64,000 nucleotides of DNA. Origin: Micromonospora chaiyaphumensis. Its GTDB lineage: Bacteria; Actinomycetota; Actinomycetes; Mycobacteriales; Micromonosporaceae. The position numbers and the translations under genes were made by a program. Location: NCBI RefSeq assembly GCF_900091435.1, contig NZ_FMCS01000003.1:310001-374000 (forward strand), given 5' to 3'. The notes beneath the pieces are model-generated. The model was not told the DNA's origin. It was given only the letters and a program-made list of their open reading frames with translations, and ran no database searches. Positions 36,514-46,236 of the stretch are shown piece after piece. Numbering within the stretch: the first letter of the stretch is position 1; the number at the start of each line of letters is the position of its first letter.

Positions 36514-39500
36514 TCAGGACTCCGGCCGCTGGGCGAGGGTGGCAAGGAACGCTTGGACGAACTCGCGGCGGCGCTCCGGACTGGCGTGCCCGAGCACCTC
36601 GACCACGTCCTGGTGGCGTTCGACCAGCAGAATCCTTCGGTCTTGCACCTGCGCCTCCCCGTACTTCTTCACCCACTGGTTGACGTCGACCTCGACCATC
36701 CAGTCACGGACTATAAGTGGCTCACTTAGCTCGGTCAGCGCTTGGTCGGTCTCGATCACCTCCTGTCGGTACCGGGAGGCATATCTGACCAGGTCGGCCC
36801 GCTCGTTCGGCGATGCATCGACTGACTCGGGTACCGTGTCGGTTAGGTCGGACGGAGAGGGCTGGGCCTCCCGGGCGAAGAACTCGGCCAGACCCAGCAG
36901 AGCAGCGAGGGATTCCGGATAGCGCTGCGCCTCCCGCAGCGCCAGATAGACGTTCTCGCGCGCCAACCGTTCACAGACCACGTCCTCGACCCGTCGAGCG
37001 AACGGTATTGAGCGGCACAACAGGTCGAGCGCAGCCTCAGTCCGGCCGGCCTCTCGGGCCCGGTAGCCACGTTCGTTGAACAGTTTAGCCAACCGCTGCT
37101 CGTCGATTCGTTGACTTTTTTGTTCTGCAGATGAGGCCGAGGGCTCCGACGGTGTCAGTCGAGTCACCGAGGACAGGACCGCCTGTCCGTCGGCTTCGAT
37201 CGCCTCCGGCTCGCGGCCGAGCGACGTCAGCACTACTGCGGCCTCCAGGTGGGCCAGCGGCAGCTGGATCGCGAACAGGTAGCTATGGGACATGAATCTT
37301 GTTGCCAGCACTATACGCTCCTGGACCGCTTTCAACGCGGCCTCATGGTCACCAGCCGCGCGGAGAGCGACCGTGGACCATTCGAGGGCGACGGCGAGTT
37401 GGTAATCGGGTTCGGCGCGGAGTTCCGGACCGAGCCGACGGTAGGCCTCGACGGTCCGCCGGGCAACCGCCGCGGCTTCCGCTGAGCCGAGCTGGGAGAG
37501 GGCGAAAGCCAGTCCGCTCAGCGACTTGACCAACCGCGACAAATGTCGCCCCACGCTCTCGGCGCCCAGTTCGTCTCGAATGGACACCGATTCGGTGAGC
37601 AGCGGTATTGCCTGGTCGAATAAGCCCTCGCTGAGCAGGCGCATCGCCCCGTTGTGTAGGGCATGAGCCAACGCTCTTAGCTGCGCACCTCGGCCTCGCG
37701 AGGGCAGCGCCCGCAATATTCGGATCGCCTCGTCTTGGATGGGATCAGCCTCGGCATTCTTGCCGAGCCGATCCAGGTCGGTGGACAGGTTATCCAGCGC
37801 TACCGCCAGTTCGGCCCGGTATCGGTTGGGTATTTCGGCGTCGAGTTCCCGGTACAGCCGCACGGTGGCCTCGGAGGCCTTCAGCGCGTCTTCGTGTCGA
37901 TCGACGTTGGACAACGCCAAACTCAATTCGGTCAATGTTGTCCCGAGCATGGCGCGGTAAGTAACCGGCTCTCGATCGGCGAGCGTGGCGAGAATGAGGC
38001 TTAGTGTTTGATACGTCTGCACTGCGGCCTCTCGCAGGCCGAGCTGGGATTCGATCAGCCCGCGTAGCTGCAATTCCCGGACTTTCCCCAGCTCATCGAT
38101 TGGCGGCTCCGACTCATTGTGGGTGCCGGTTGCCGGGGTGTGCAACAGCTCACGGTAATCGTCCAGCAGCGCGAACGCTTCATCCCGACGCCCCAGACGG
38201 GCGGTGATCTTAACTTGTGCGCGGATGGACCGGAGTAGCCCCTGGCTGTGGGCGCTCGGGTTGTGCCGGGCCAACCGACGCCTGATCTCGGTGGCGCGTT
38301 CGATGTGCACCAGCGCCTCGGCCAATTCGCCCAGATCTCGCAGGGTCAAACCGAGGTTGTTTAGGTACAACGCCAGGTCATGCTCGTGCGTCTCGGGTTG
38401 TTCGGCGGCGAGCTGGTCACACACTTTCACCGCCTCACGGTGCGCCGCCAGGGCCTCACGCAGCCGGCCCAGGTTCCTCAGCGCGTTGGCCAGGTTGTCC
38501 AGCGACATCGCTAGTTCGGGCCGCTGCTGTAGACGGCTTGGCTCCCCGGCGTTGAGCGCACGATTGATGGTCACCGCTCGTTGTGCGGCGTCCCGCGCCT
38601 CGTCCCAGCGATGCTCGTTGGCGAGGTCGACCGAGAGATTGTTCAATGCAACCGCGTGATGGCCCGAGTACTTAGGGTTTACTCTTGTCAGTTCCTCGGC
38701 GATTGCGGCAGCCCTGGTGGAGGCGGCCAGCGCAGCCGTCGAATCGCCCAGGTCGGAAAGGCGAAAACCGAGATTGGTCAGGGCGCTGGCTAGGCCGGGT
38801 AGATGGGTGCCCCGCTCGATCCCGTCAGCTTCCTCGAACGCTGTGACTGCTGCCTGGGCGGTCTCAAGCGCTTCACGGTGTAGGCCAGCATAGCCCAACC
38901 GTCCGCTCAGGTCCAAATAAAGTCTGCCCCGCTCGGCAGGGTCGGTGATCTGGGTAAGCCGGTGGGTGACGACCCGCCGGACCACGGCGGCGGTGGCCAA
39001 GTCAAGGCTGACGTATCGACCGGGCGGAAGTTGTTCGGTGAGCGCCTCCAGCAGATCGATCGGGGCATACCCGGCCAGAGTGGCGAGCGCGGCACCCCCC
39101 ATCTGGCGAACGAGCTGGGGCTGGGCACGAAGCAACGGATAGAGGTAATCGGTGGCAACATGCGGCCAACGCTGTCCGGTGTCCACTAAAATGGTCCACA
39201 CAGAACGTCGGGCCGCTGCCGGTACAACCGGAAGCGGCCTGGACGCGTCGCCGCTACCGGAAGCCGTCGCGGTCAACAACAGCTTCGGGAGTTCTCCGGA
39301 CCACGCGTCGCCCCAGGTCCTTCCGCCCTCGGCGGTGGCATCATCCCTACTTCCATTCCTGGCAGGCAGGCTGCGGGCGAGGAAGTCTTCTCCCAACCGG
39401 TCCGGGTGAAGGGGTTCGAGGACCGTGTCCGCCGACTCCGGCGGATAGCAGGCAGTGTGGTCATTGATCAGCGGGAGCGCCGTCGCCAGTGAATCGGCTA

Positions 39501-40536
39501 AGCCGACGCCTGTAAGCAAGGTAACGGCGGTGGGATGGGCCAGCGGGCGAGTAAGGGTAGCCACCGTGACGAGGCGTCCCATGGTGACCGAATCCGCGCT
39601 CACCCGCCCGGCCTCTTTCATCCGAGCCCAGTGATTCTTCTCCCGATTCAACAGGTACTCCGACAACCGCCCAGGATCAGTCGGAGGGTCGACCCCTCGG
39701 CTGGCAGCGTCCACGGCCACCAGTGCGGCCATCTGGATCGCGAGTACTAGCCGAAACGCCGGATCGTTAAGGGGCGCGGGCGGAGCCGGCCGGGCATCTG
39801 CGGGAAGTCCGAAGACTGGTCCGAAGGCCCGTACCGCCGCGTCGTAAAGGCGCTGGCGTTGCGTCACTGAGCCGACCAACGCCGGAAGCTCGACATTGGA
39901 CACCTGGTAATCCTCATCCCGCAGCGGATGCAGCAGCGACTCCCACCATGACCCGGCGGTGCGTCCCATCAGCAGGCACCGCAGCGGCTCGGTACCGTCG
40001 TCAGGTAGGTCTGCACACAGCAGACTTTCGAGGTCCGTGCGGGGCCAACGGTCCGCGTAGTCGACGATCAGCAGCCGACCGGCCGGGTCTGGTACCCGTT
40101 CGGTCTGGCCCCGATCGCGGCGGCGTACGTTGCCGTGCCGGGCAAGTCGAACGTCCCATCCAGCGTCCAGCGACAGCTGGGCGAGCCGGTGCGCCAACCG
40201 TGTCTTGCCCTGTCCACCGGGTGCGTAGACGAGCCGTATCGAGTTGTCTCCCGGGGCGTCACGCCAGGCTTCGAGGTCCCGGACGATCTCATCACGTCCG
40301 GTGAACTCGACGAGCTGGTGTCGCGCGGCCAGCATCTCGCTGGGAGGCAATAACTGCCACCGGGCCGCGTCGCCCGGCGGCGGGCCAGCGAACGGCATGA
40401 GCTGGTATGGAGCAGCCGTGTCGAAGTGCTGGTGGTACGAGTTCGACTCGAAGTACTGCCGGTTGCCAACGTACGCATCACCGCTGACGTTCAGGGACGG
40501 CACCCGCCTCGTCCACTCGAATTCCCACTCGGTCAC
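36514..40536 (-). CDS. STAND NTPase with TPR-like C-terminal repeats (NLR-like sensor)
   Basis: A 1340-residue signal-transducing ATPase. Near the N-terminus is the short motif LNVSGDAYVGNRQYFE (residues 15-30), then FTGRDEIVRDLEAW, Walker A APGGQGKTRLA (about 103-112) and Walker B LLIVDYAD (about 157). After the NTPase and winged-helix region, from about 530 to 1200, there are many TPR-like helical pairs (LDNLANALRNLGR, LNNLGLTLRDLGE, LDNLSTDLDRLGK). The repeats are the likely sensor. There is no effector domain of its own; only the short motif precedes the NTPase. It is coupled by a GTGA overlap to the membrane protein gene upstream, which carries the same motif at its C-terminus. Confidence 0.85.
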   Translation of the reverse strand: MTEWEFEWTRRVPSLNVSGDAYVGNRQYFESNSYHQHFDTAAPYQLMPFAGPPPGDAARWQLLPPSEMLAARHQLVEFTGRDEIVRDLEAWRDAPGDNSIRLVYAPGGQGKTRLAHRLAQLSLDAGWDVRLARHGNVRRRDRGQTERVPDPAGRLLIVDYADRWPRTDLESLLCADLPDDGTEPLRCLLMGRTAGSWWESLLHPLRDEDYQVSNVELPALVGSVTQRQRLYDAAVRAFGPVFGLPADARPAPPAPLNDPAFRLVLAIQMAALVAVDAASRGVDPPTDPGRLSEYLLNREKNHWARMKEAGRVSADSVTMGRLVTVATLTRPLAHPTAVTLLTGVGLADSLATALPLINDHTACYPPESADTVLEPLHPDRLGEDFLARSLPARNGSRDDATAEGGRTWGDAWSGELPKLLLTATASGSGDASRPLPVVPAAARRSVWTILVDTGQRWPHVATDYLYPLLRAQPQLVRQMGGAALATLAGYAPIDLLEALTEQLPPGRYVSLDLATAAVVRRVVTHRLTQITDPAERGRLYLDLSGRLGYAGLHREALETAQAAVTAFEEADGIERGTHLPGLASALTNLGFRLSDLGDSTAALAASTRAAAIAEELTRVNPKYSGHHAVALNNLSVDLANEHRWDEARDAAQRAVTINRALNAGEPSRLQQRPELAMSLDNLANALRNLGRLREALAAHREAVKVCDQLAAEQPETHEHDLALYLNNLGLTLRDLGELAEALVHIERATEIRRRLARHNPSAHSQGLLRSIRAQVKITARLGRRDEAFALLDDYRELLHTPATGTHNESEPPIDELGKVRELQLRGLIESQLGLREAAVQTYQTLSLILATLADREPVTYRAMLGTTLTELSLALSNVDRHEDALKASEATVRLYRELDAEIPNRYRAELAVALDNLSTDLDRLGKNAEADPIQDEAIRILRALPSRGRGAQLRALAHALHNGAMRLLSEGLFDQAIPLLTESVSIRDELGAESVGRHLSRLVKSLSGLAFALSQLGSAEAAAVARRTVEAYRRLGPELRAEPDYQLAVALEWSTVALRAAGDHEAALKAVQERIVLATRFMSHSYLFAIQLPLAHLEAAVVLTSLGREPEAIEADGQAVLSSVTRLTPSEPSASSAEQKSQRIDEQRLAKLFNERGYRAREAGRTEAALDLLCRSIPFARRVEDVVCERLARENVYLALREAQRYPESLAALLGLAEFFAREAQPSPSDLTDTVPESVDASPNERADLVRYASRYRQEVIETDQALTELSEPLIVRDWMVEVDVNQWVKKYGEAQVQDRRILLVERHQDVVEVLGHASPERRREFVQAFLATLAQRPES

Positions 40537-40910
40537 CGGCTGTCCCGGCCTTGTCGGCGGCGTGGTCTGCGTGCCGTAAAGCGCTGCTCATGGGCGATAT
40601 ATGCGTCACCGTCCACCTTCAGCCTTCCGATCGCTACTCCCGCCGGGGACCCGCCGGTCGACGGCATGGGCGGAGGTGCAGACCTATCCGCCGGTCCTCG
40701 CGGGTCGTGACGGGAGTCCCGCCAAGCCCACACGGCAATGGCTACGCCGAACAGCCCGGCAATGGTAGCCACGACGTTGAGTAGCAGGCCGATGACGCTA
40801 GCGAACTGATCAGCTCGCTCCAACTCCTGGCGACTCAGGAAGATACTCAGGCCCGCCAGTGCAGCAGCGCCAGTCAGCAGACCGGTCGCTGACCATGCGG
40901 TACGGCTCAT
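40533..40910 (-). CDS. Two-helix membrane protein with C-terminal signalling motif (predicted effector)
   Basis: A 125-residue protein. Two membrane helices are likely: TGLLTGAAALAGLSIFL and ASVIGLLLNVVATIAGLFGV. The rest is a basic and proline-rich cytoplasmic tail. The tail contains LKVDGDAYIAHEQRFT, which matches the N-terminal motif of the adjacent STAND protein in 8 of 16 positions (L, V, G, D, A, Y, Q, F). A shared motif at an effector's tail and a sensor's head is the known arrangement of amyloid-type (BASS) signalling in bacterial NLR pairs. The ATG at 40910 is preferred to longer frames. Membrane disruption upon activation would be expected, by inference only. Confidence 0.75.
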   Translation of the reverse strand: MSRTAWSATGLLTGAAALAGLSIFLSRQELERADQFASVIGLLLNVVATIAGLFGVAIAVWAWRDSRHDPRGPADRSAPPPMPSTGGSPAGVAIGRLKVDGDAYIAHEQRFTARRPRRRQGRDSR

Positions 40911-41309
40911 GCCACCATCCTGCGGTGGCCAAGCAAGTTCCGTCCACGACGCGAGCGGATGTGTCGGGCACCGGACAGAATTGCGAGTCGGCACCTGGAG
41001 ATCCGCCGACGAGTTCACCGATCGAGGGGCAGTCAACGCTGCAAGCCGGACAGGCTCGCGACCCGAGCCCCTCAACATCTCACTGGACGCCGGATTTGCG
41101 TCGAGAGCTCCGCCGACTCGTTCGGCGATCCCTGTCGTGACGCTTTGAGGCAGAGCGGTTCAGTCCCTACGCATCGCGTCTCCTCTCTGCTGGCTGAGCG
41201 GATCGTCACTGCGGCCGATCAGGTTCCGGTTGGAGCGCGAATCATGGAGCTATTGCGACGGCCCCGCGTCCTGGATTGCCGCTTTGCTGACCGGCACGGC
41301 CCTGAGCAG
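40911..41309. other. Gap with no recognised gene
   Basis: About 400 bases upstream of the membrane protein gene. It must hold the promoter of the membrane protein/STAND pair. No convincing ORF, repeat or terminator was seen. Confidence 0.4.
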
Positions 41310-42360
41310 TCACTCGTGAGCGGCGTTTGGCATTCCCTGGTGCGCCATTCCAGCTGCCTGCAGAATCTCGGCCAGCTTGGCTCTCGATGAGGCGTCTGCG
41401 ACGGTGAGGATGTCGCGGTGGTGCAGTAGGTCACGGGCGACGCAGGCGTCACCGAAAGTGAGGGCTTGATTGATTAGGCCTGCGGCGAGGCACCGTACGT
41501 CGGGATGGTCTACGCCACTGGCGGCGTCGATGACGGTGAGCCCGAGGCGGGTGTGAAAGACGGCAAGGCTGGGTGTGGGCGTTAGCCGTTGCTGGCTTCG
41601 GAGCAGCGCGTCGAGCTTGCTTCCCTCCGGTTTCGCTGCGGCCTTGGTGCATAGGTAGGCCAGGCATGCGGTGACGGCCTCCTCCCACGGCTCGCCACGG
41701 GCGGTTTCGGCGATGATCGAGCGCGCGCGTTCGAGCTGGCCGGTTGTGGCGTGGGCGATGACCGCGACTTGTCGCCCGTCGAGCATCCGTTGGCCGATGC
41801 CATTGTTCTGCTGGAGGTGGTCGTGGGCCTCTTTTCAACGGCCGGTGGTGGTGATTGCTCGGGCACGGTCGGCGAGGAGCACGCCCCACAGCCGTCGCCG
41901 CACTTCGCGATGGGTCGTCCTCTGTCCGGGTCAGCCGGCTGGCCGGCAGGGGCTGGCCGTCGATCAGCGTGTCGGTGCGGGATGAGACAGCCTTGAAGAG
42001 ATGCCTGAGGAGCCCAAGTGCGGCGTCGCCGTTGCCGTCTCTGATGTGTAGGCGAGCGAGGTTGACCAGCGGCTCGAGAGCGTGCCGCGCGGCCTTCCCG
42101 CCCAAAGGGACGGCGCACAGGTACGCGTCGGCATGGTGGTGGCACCACTGTCGGGCCAGCTCAGGTTGGCCGCAGTCAGAGGCGATCAGCGCGGCCTGGT
42201 TGTAGACGGCAGACGCTGCGGCCAGATCGCTCACCCGATCCGCACGGTCGGCGAGGGCGCAGAGGTCGTCGATGCGGATGCTCAGCGCCTCGGCGGCGGG
42301 CCGCGGTCGAGCCACGAGGGGGAAGCGCCGAAGGGCCTGGCTGGTTCGCTCCATCGTCAT
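41310..42360 (-). pseudogene. Broken partner of FxLD-type methyltransferase
   Basis: A gene of about 350 codons that starts MTMERTSQALRRFPLVARP at 42360 and is coupled to the methyltransferase by ATGA. It resembles an all-helical protein that often sits next to FxLD-system methyltransferases in Streptomyces (ARQWCHHHADAYL, ALEPLVNLARLHIRDGNGDAA). The frame is lost near 41912-41916: one frame reads LTRTEDD, another continues REVRRRLWGVLLADRARA. Then an in-frame TGA at 41835-41837 replaces an expected Trp (TTTGR-stop-KEAHDHLQ). The end (MLDGRQVAVIAHATTGQL ... to 41310) is open. At least two lesions suggest real decay. The family link is from memory and moderate. Confidence 0.7.
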
Positions 42361-43580
42361 CGCCAGGCGACGGTGATCGGATAGTGCGGCCGGGGGAGAA
42401 CGAAATGTCCAGCCGAGGGATTCGCTTGGGCGGGAGCGTCGGGGATTTCGAAGCGCACGGTCCGGGTGCGGTACTCGGCGTCCCAGACGCGGGTTTCGTC
42501 GGCGACGTGCCGGGCGAGGTCCTTGCCGGAGGGGCCGTGGCCGACGACGCCCACTTCGTACAGCTTGCCGCCGTCGGCGGCGGGTGGTGCTGGCCGGATG
42601 GTGAGGTATGCGAGGTCGGCACCGCATGTGGTCGCCACCGCGCCCCACCGAAACGTGGGGGAGACGGTGCCGCGCTCGATGGCCTGGGGTTTGACGTTCA
42701 TCCGCATGATGGCGTTGTCGAGACGGCAGGCGAGCAACAGGTCCAGCCACTCGTAGGGCACCATCGGTGCGAAGAGGACGCCGGTCCACATCTCGTGCCG
42801 CTGGCTCTCGAGCACGCGGGCGAGTGCGGCGGCGTCGACGTCCTGGTCCTTTTGCACCTGCAGCGTCACGTCCTGCTCGTCGGTGAGGGCGACGAGGCGT
42901 CGGGCGTCGTCGCCGGTGCCGCGCAGCGGCATGAAAACGGCCAACTCACTGCCGGCGTCGCGCCATCCGCCGTCGTACCGTTCGAAGATGATCGAGCGGG
43001 ACGCGGCACCGCGCAGCCGCAGCGGCACGACCAGCCGGCCGTCCGGGGCGAGTTGCTCCAGCCACGCGGTGGGCGTCTCCCAGGTGCCGACGGTGGCGAT
43101 GCTCCGGTCATACGGTGCGCCGTCGGAATGTCCGAGCGCGCCGTCGCCGCGAACGACCTGAACGTGGGCGACGCGAGCGGCGGCGAGGTGTTTGCGAGCC
43201 CCGTCGACGAGGTCGGCGTCGAGGTCGATGGTGACGACGCGTTCGGTGTCACAGACAATGGCCGCCAGGAGAGCCGCCTTGTAGCCGGTTCCGGCGCCAG
43301 CTTCCATAATGCGGTGGCCTGGTTGGGCGTCGAGCTGCTCGAGCATCATGGCCACGATCCGGGGCTGCGAGGCCGCCCTGATCGAGGTGCCGCTGCCGTC
43401 GGTCTTGATGTAGACCGGCCCGTCGGCGTACGCCTGTTCCAGCGGCACGCCGGGCAGGAACAGATGCCGGGGAGTGTCCCGCATCGCGGCGTCGACCGTC
43501 CGCGTCCGGATAATGTTCTCTGCCCGGAGCTGGTCGGCGAGCTCGCCGGGCAGGTCACTGGGGTCTCGATGGGTGGTCAT
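42357..43580 (-). CDS. FxLD-system-type protein methyltransferase (PIMT-like)
   Basis: A 407-residue SAM-dependent methyltransferase of the protein isoaspartate methyltransferase (PIMT) type used in FxLD lanthipeptide loci. The N-terminus (LADQLRAENIIR...VDAAMRDTPRHLFLPG) and the SAM motif MEAGAGTGYKAALLA (about residues 80-95) are typical of PIMT, as is the IDLDADL acidic loop. A C-terminal extension of about 170 residues is characteristic of the FxLD type. No FxLD precursor peptide was found nearby, and the partner gene is broken, so this may be a remnant locus. The ATG at 43580 has no strong ribosome site; a clear GGGAGGAG lies about 50 bases upstream with no good start behind it. Confidence 0.75.
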   Translation of the reverse strand: MTTHRDPSDLPGELADQLRAENIIRTRTVDAAMRDTPRHLFLPGVPLEQAYADGPVYIKTDGSGTSIRAASQPRIVAMMLEQLDAQPGHRIMEAGAGTGYKAALLAAIVCDTERVVTIDLDADLVDGARKHLAAARVAHVQVVRGDGALGHSDGAPYDRSIATVGTWETPTAWLEQLAPDGRLVVPLRLRGAASRSIIFERYDGGWRDAGSELAVFMPLRGTGDDARRLVALTDEQDVTLQVQKDQDVDAAALARVLESQRHEMWTGVLFAPMVPYEWLDLLLACRLDNAIMRMNVKPQAIERGTVSPTFRWGAVATTCGADLAYLTIRPAPPAADGGKLYEVGVVGHGPSGKDLARHVADETRVWDAEYRTRTVRFEIPDAPAQANPSAGHFVLPRPHYPITVAWR

Positions 43581-43740
43581 CGGGTCGACGGTGGTGGCAT
43601 GCGGGGTGGGTTCTGCGCTGGATACGGTGCTCCTCCCAGGGCGGCAGACGTTCCAGACTGCGAGGGCGGCGAGGGCGGTCTGGTCACCGGACGGGCAGCG
43701 CTGTGCCCGCTCCGCCTGAACTTGGCTACTCTCCAGATCC

Positions 43741-44448
43741 ATGAGCAACGTGGCCGGAGCGACGACAAGCCGTGAAGAAGAGATTGCCTTCCTGGCGCTA
43801 GAGCAGGTGCTCGGGGTCGACATCAAACTCGCGGATGCTGGCGCCGGCGACAAGAAGCCGGACGGTTCTTGGGTTTACCCCGATGAGCCGAAGCGCCACG
43901 GCATCGTCGAGGTCACTTCACCCCCAGCCACGCACCTGATGCGGGAATGGGCGCGAGCGAAGAAGGCAGGGCGTCTGCAGACCGAGAGCGGAAGGATCGC
44001 CTTGCGCTGGAACGAACTCGCTCAAGTGTGTGCTGAGATGCTTGCGGAAGACTGGGCCCGCGAGAACCTCGACAAGCTCCTGGCCCATCCGGCAGATGAG
44101 CGGCATCTCTTCCTCTTCTCGCGGGGTCACACGGAAGGCGGCCACTACTTCTATCGACTGTCGGATTCTTATGACGACGGATCAACTGAGCACGTCGATG
44201 ACCTTGTCCTCCCCCACGGCATCTCGGACGTCTGGTTCCGAGGTCGGGCACAGCGAGATCTTGACCGACCACTGGGCTCGACCAAAATCTGGTTGGCGAG
44301 GTTTCAAACAGGTTTGGGGTGGCGCCGCTACGTGGTGCGGATCGAGGAGAGGCAACTTCCGTCCCCGAATCCGCGTATCGCTGACGATGGTGTTCCCGCA
44401 GGCTGGCGCTCCGTGAAATGTCGAGCTATCAAGCCAGCTGACAGCTGA
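43741..44448 (+). CDS. Hypothetical protein with PD-(D/E)XK-like pattern
   Basis: A 235-residue protein. Residues 30-65 contain DKKPDGSW, then a short spacer and GIVEVTSP, which fits the PD...E-x-T form of a PD-(D/E)XK nuclease core, but Lys is replaced by Thr. The rest has charged helices and a Trp-rich end (GWRRYVVRIEE). No membrane segment or signal peptide was seen. The ATG lies opposite the methyltransferase gene and has little ribosome site, so translation may be leaderless. Nuclease function is only a possibility. Confidence 0.6.
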   Translation: MSNVAGATTSREEEIAFLALEQVLGVDIKLADAGAGDKKPDGSWVYPDEPKRHGIVEVTSPPATHLMREWARAKKAGRLQTESGRIALRWNELAQVCAEMLAEDWARENLDKLLAHPADERHLFLFSRGHTEGGHYFYRLSDSYDDGSTEHVDDLVLPHGISDVWFRGRAQRDLDRPLGSTKIWLARFQTGLGWRRYVVRIEERQLPSPNPRIADDGVPAGWRSVKCRAIKPADS

Positions 44449-44687
44449 CAGCTGAGACTGGGCTGGAATTCAGCGCACGAGAAACGAGGGAGGTGGCCAT
44501 CGCCCGTGTCCTACGCTGCCCTCAGCTGCCGCTATGAATGGCGCCCGTGCGAACCTCAGTCCACCCGGGCGGTCGTCTTGCCGCTGCCGGAGTTCATAGG
44601 AACGAGGACTGGGGCTCGGTAGGGAGCGGCTCCAGGTCCACGGTCGCAGGCCTGGGTGGCAACCCTTCACGGGCTTCGAACGCCGGC

Positions 44688-45176
44688 TCAGGTCACGATG
44701 CGGACGCACACGCCGTCGAGCAGGTCGTCGAAGGCGTGAGGCGCACACACCGCGATCTGGTCGTATGCGTCGAGGCGTACGGCCACGGCCGTGGCGTACT
44801 CGGGTCAAGTAGCGACCGTGTCGGCGATGGCCCGTAACGGGTCCACCTGCCCGCCGCCGAACTTGGCCGGGTACCAGGTGTGCACGGCGGCCTGATTCTT
44901 CGCCTCCCACGGCGGCTCCGGCCAGGCCGCCACCAGCCGCTCGGTGGCCCGGTCGTCGTTGTCGCGGCTCAGGCCCGCCGCGTCGAGGAAGATGGCGTCG
45001 ACGTCCCGCACCGATGACGGGTCGAAGCCGTCGCCGTACCGCTCGCCCCAGACCAGGTCGCGGATGGCGCCCGCGCCGATCCAGGCGTCCTGCAGGCCGC
45101 AGTCCCGAACGACGCCCAGCGCCCGCACCAGCCACGGGCTGCGCTGGACCAGATCCCGCAGCTCGTCCTCCCGCAT
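44688..45176 (-). pseudogene. Nucleotidyltransferase family gene interrupted by an in-frame TGA
   Basis: The gene starts at 45176 with MREDELRDLVQRSPWLV and a strong GAGGGG site. It shows the nucleotidyltransferase (DUF925-type) pattern WIGAGAIRDLVWGERYG, RDVDAIFLDA and WEAKNQAAVHTWY. At 44805-44807 a TGA interrupts the frame after DTVAT; the same frame then continues PEYATAVAVRLDAYDQIAVCAPHAFDDLLDGV and stops at 44688. The family reads W-P-E-T-A-T-A at this point, so TGA stands where Trp (TGG) is expected. A full-length protein would have 162 residues. It lies 34 bases after the Nudix gene in the same direction. Confidence 0.75.
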
Positions 45177-45210
45177 CGGTTCCCCTCGTTGCCGCTGTTG
45201 GGATTCCTGG

Positions 45211-45660
45211 TCAGTCGAACAACCGGCCCACGAGGGCACCCTCGCCGGCCTGCAGGACGTGTGCGGTCCGTAACGGTATCCAGAAGCATTCGAACCGGGT
45301 GGGCTCCTGCTCGCCGTCGTGCTCTTCCTGGCTCGCCCATCGCTCGGGCGTCACCCCGAGCAGCGCCAGCTCGAAGACGTGACGATGCTGGATCTCGAAG
45401 CGGAGCGGACTGATGTCGTACTCGACCTCCCCCAGCTTGCGCACGACGCTGAAGCCCGTCAGTCCGGTCTCTTCGCGGGCCTCGCGCAACGCCGCGTCCG
45501 CCTGGTCCTCACCCGGGCGGACGCTGCCGCCCGGAACCTGGATGCCCACCTCCTCGTAGCTGAAGTCGGTGTGCCGGAAGACGAGCAAGTGCCCTTCCCG
45601 CACGACGTAGCAGAGAACCTTGTTGGTGATCACCTTCTCCGCAGTGATGTGCACCGACAT
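45211..45660 (-). CDS. Nudix hydrolase
   Basis: A 149-residue Nudix enzyme, which hydrolyses a nucleoside diphosphate linked to another group. The Nudix box is complete: GGSVRPGEDQADAALREARE followed by ETGLTG (about residues 45-70). The first part (NKVLCYVVREGHLLVFRH) and last part (FECFWIPLRTAHVLQAG) fit the family. The ATG at 45660 is chosen; the frame remains open upstream to 46044 but that portion looks like decayed sequence. Substrate unknown. It may be cotranscribed with the interrupted nucleotidyltransferase gene. Confidence 0.85.
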   Translation of the reverse strand: MSVHITAEKVITNKVLCYVVREGHLLVFRHTDFSYEEVGIQVPGGSVRPGEDQADAALREAREETGLTGFSVVRKLGEVEYDISPLRFEIQHRHVFELALLGVTPERWASQEEHDGEQEPTRFECFWIPLRTAHVLQAGEGALVGRLFD

Positions 45661-46236
45661 CCCCGACCTCATCGCTACCTGACCGAACGCATCGTCGACC
45701 TGCCAGCGGTCCACGACATCGAGGTGGCACCGGTCATCCGCACGCTCAAGTGCGCCGCCGCACTCGTGAGGCGCGTAGCACCTGCACGCCGCAGGTCCGG
45801 GCTCACGGGCCGTGAACGCCCCCAACCTGCCTTCGAGCGTGAGGGAGGCGACGCACTGCTGGGGGCGAGGATCCGCGATGACGCACGGCTGTCGACAGCC
45901 CGGGCGGTGGGTGAGGGTCGCGGCGTGGACGCAGTGCGAGATGCGGCGGGCGAGGTCGGCTCCGGGCCGGCCAGGGTGACCGGTGTCGTCCTGGGCGACG
46001 TGGGCGAGAACCCGGGGCGCAGTTGCCGCTCGCGCAGTGACCACGAACGATCACGGTGTTGGATGACCCGCCGTCGGGCCTGTTCGTCTGCCTGCTGCAG
46101 GGGGGCGGTGCACCACAGCTTGGCCGTGACCCAGTCGTCTTCCCGACAAATTGTGGCCAGGCTTGGAGGTTCCAAGCAACATCAACGGGTTGAGAGCAAG
46201 TGCCGAGATTATTCCTAGTGGGATTGGTGGGTCACC
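45661..46236. other. Gap with probable decayed gene on the minus strand
   Basis: The minus strand begins MEPPSLATICREDDWVTAKLW at about 46175, then the protein-like sequence moves to another frame (VLAHVAQDDTGHPG ... LARRISHCVHAATL) that runs into the Nudix frame. This suggests a gene broken by a frameshift, perhaps 100-120 codons. The family is unknown. Confidence 0.4.

Noticed and set aside
43580-43742. FxLD lanthipeptide precursor upstream of the methyltransferase
   Set aside because: The frames in this stretch show no FxLD leader or Ser/Thr/Cys-rich core.
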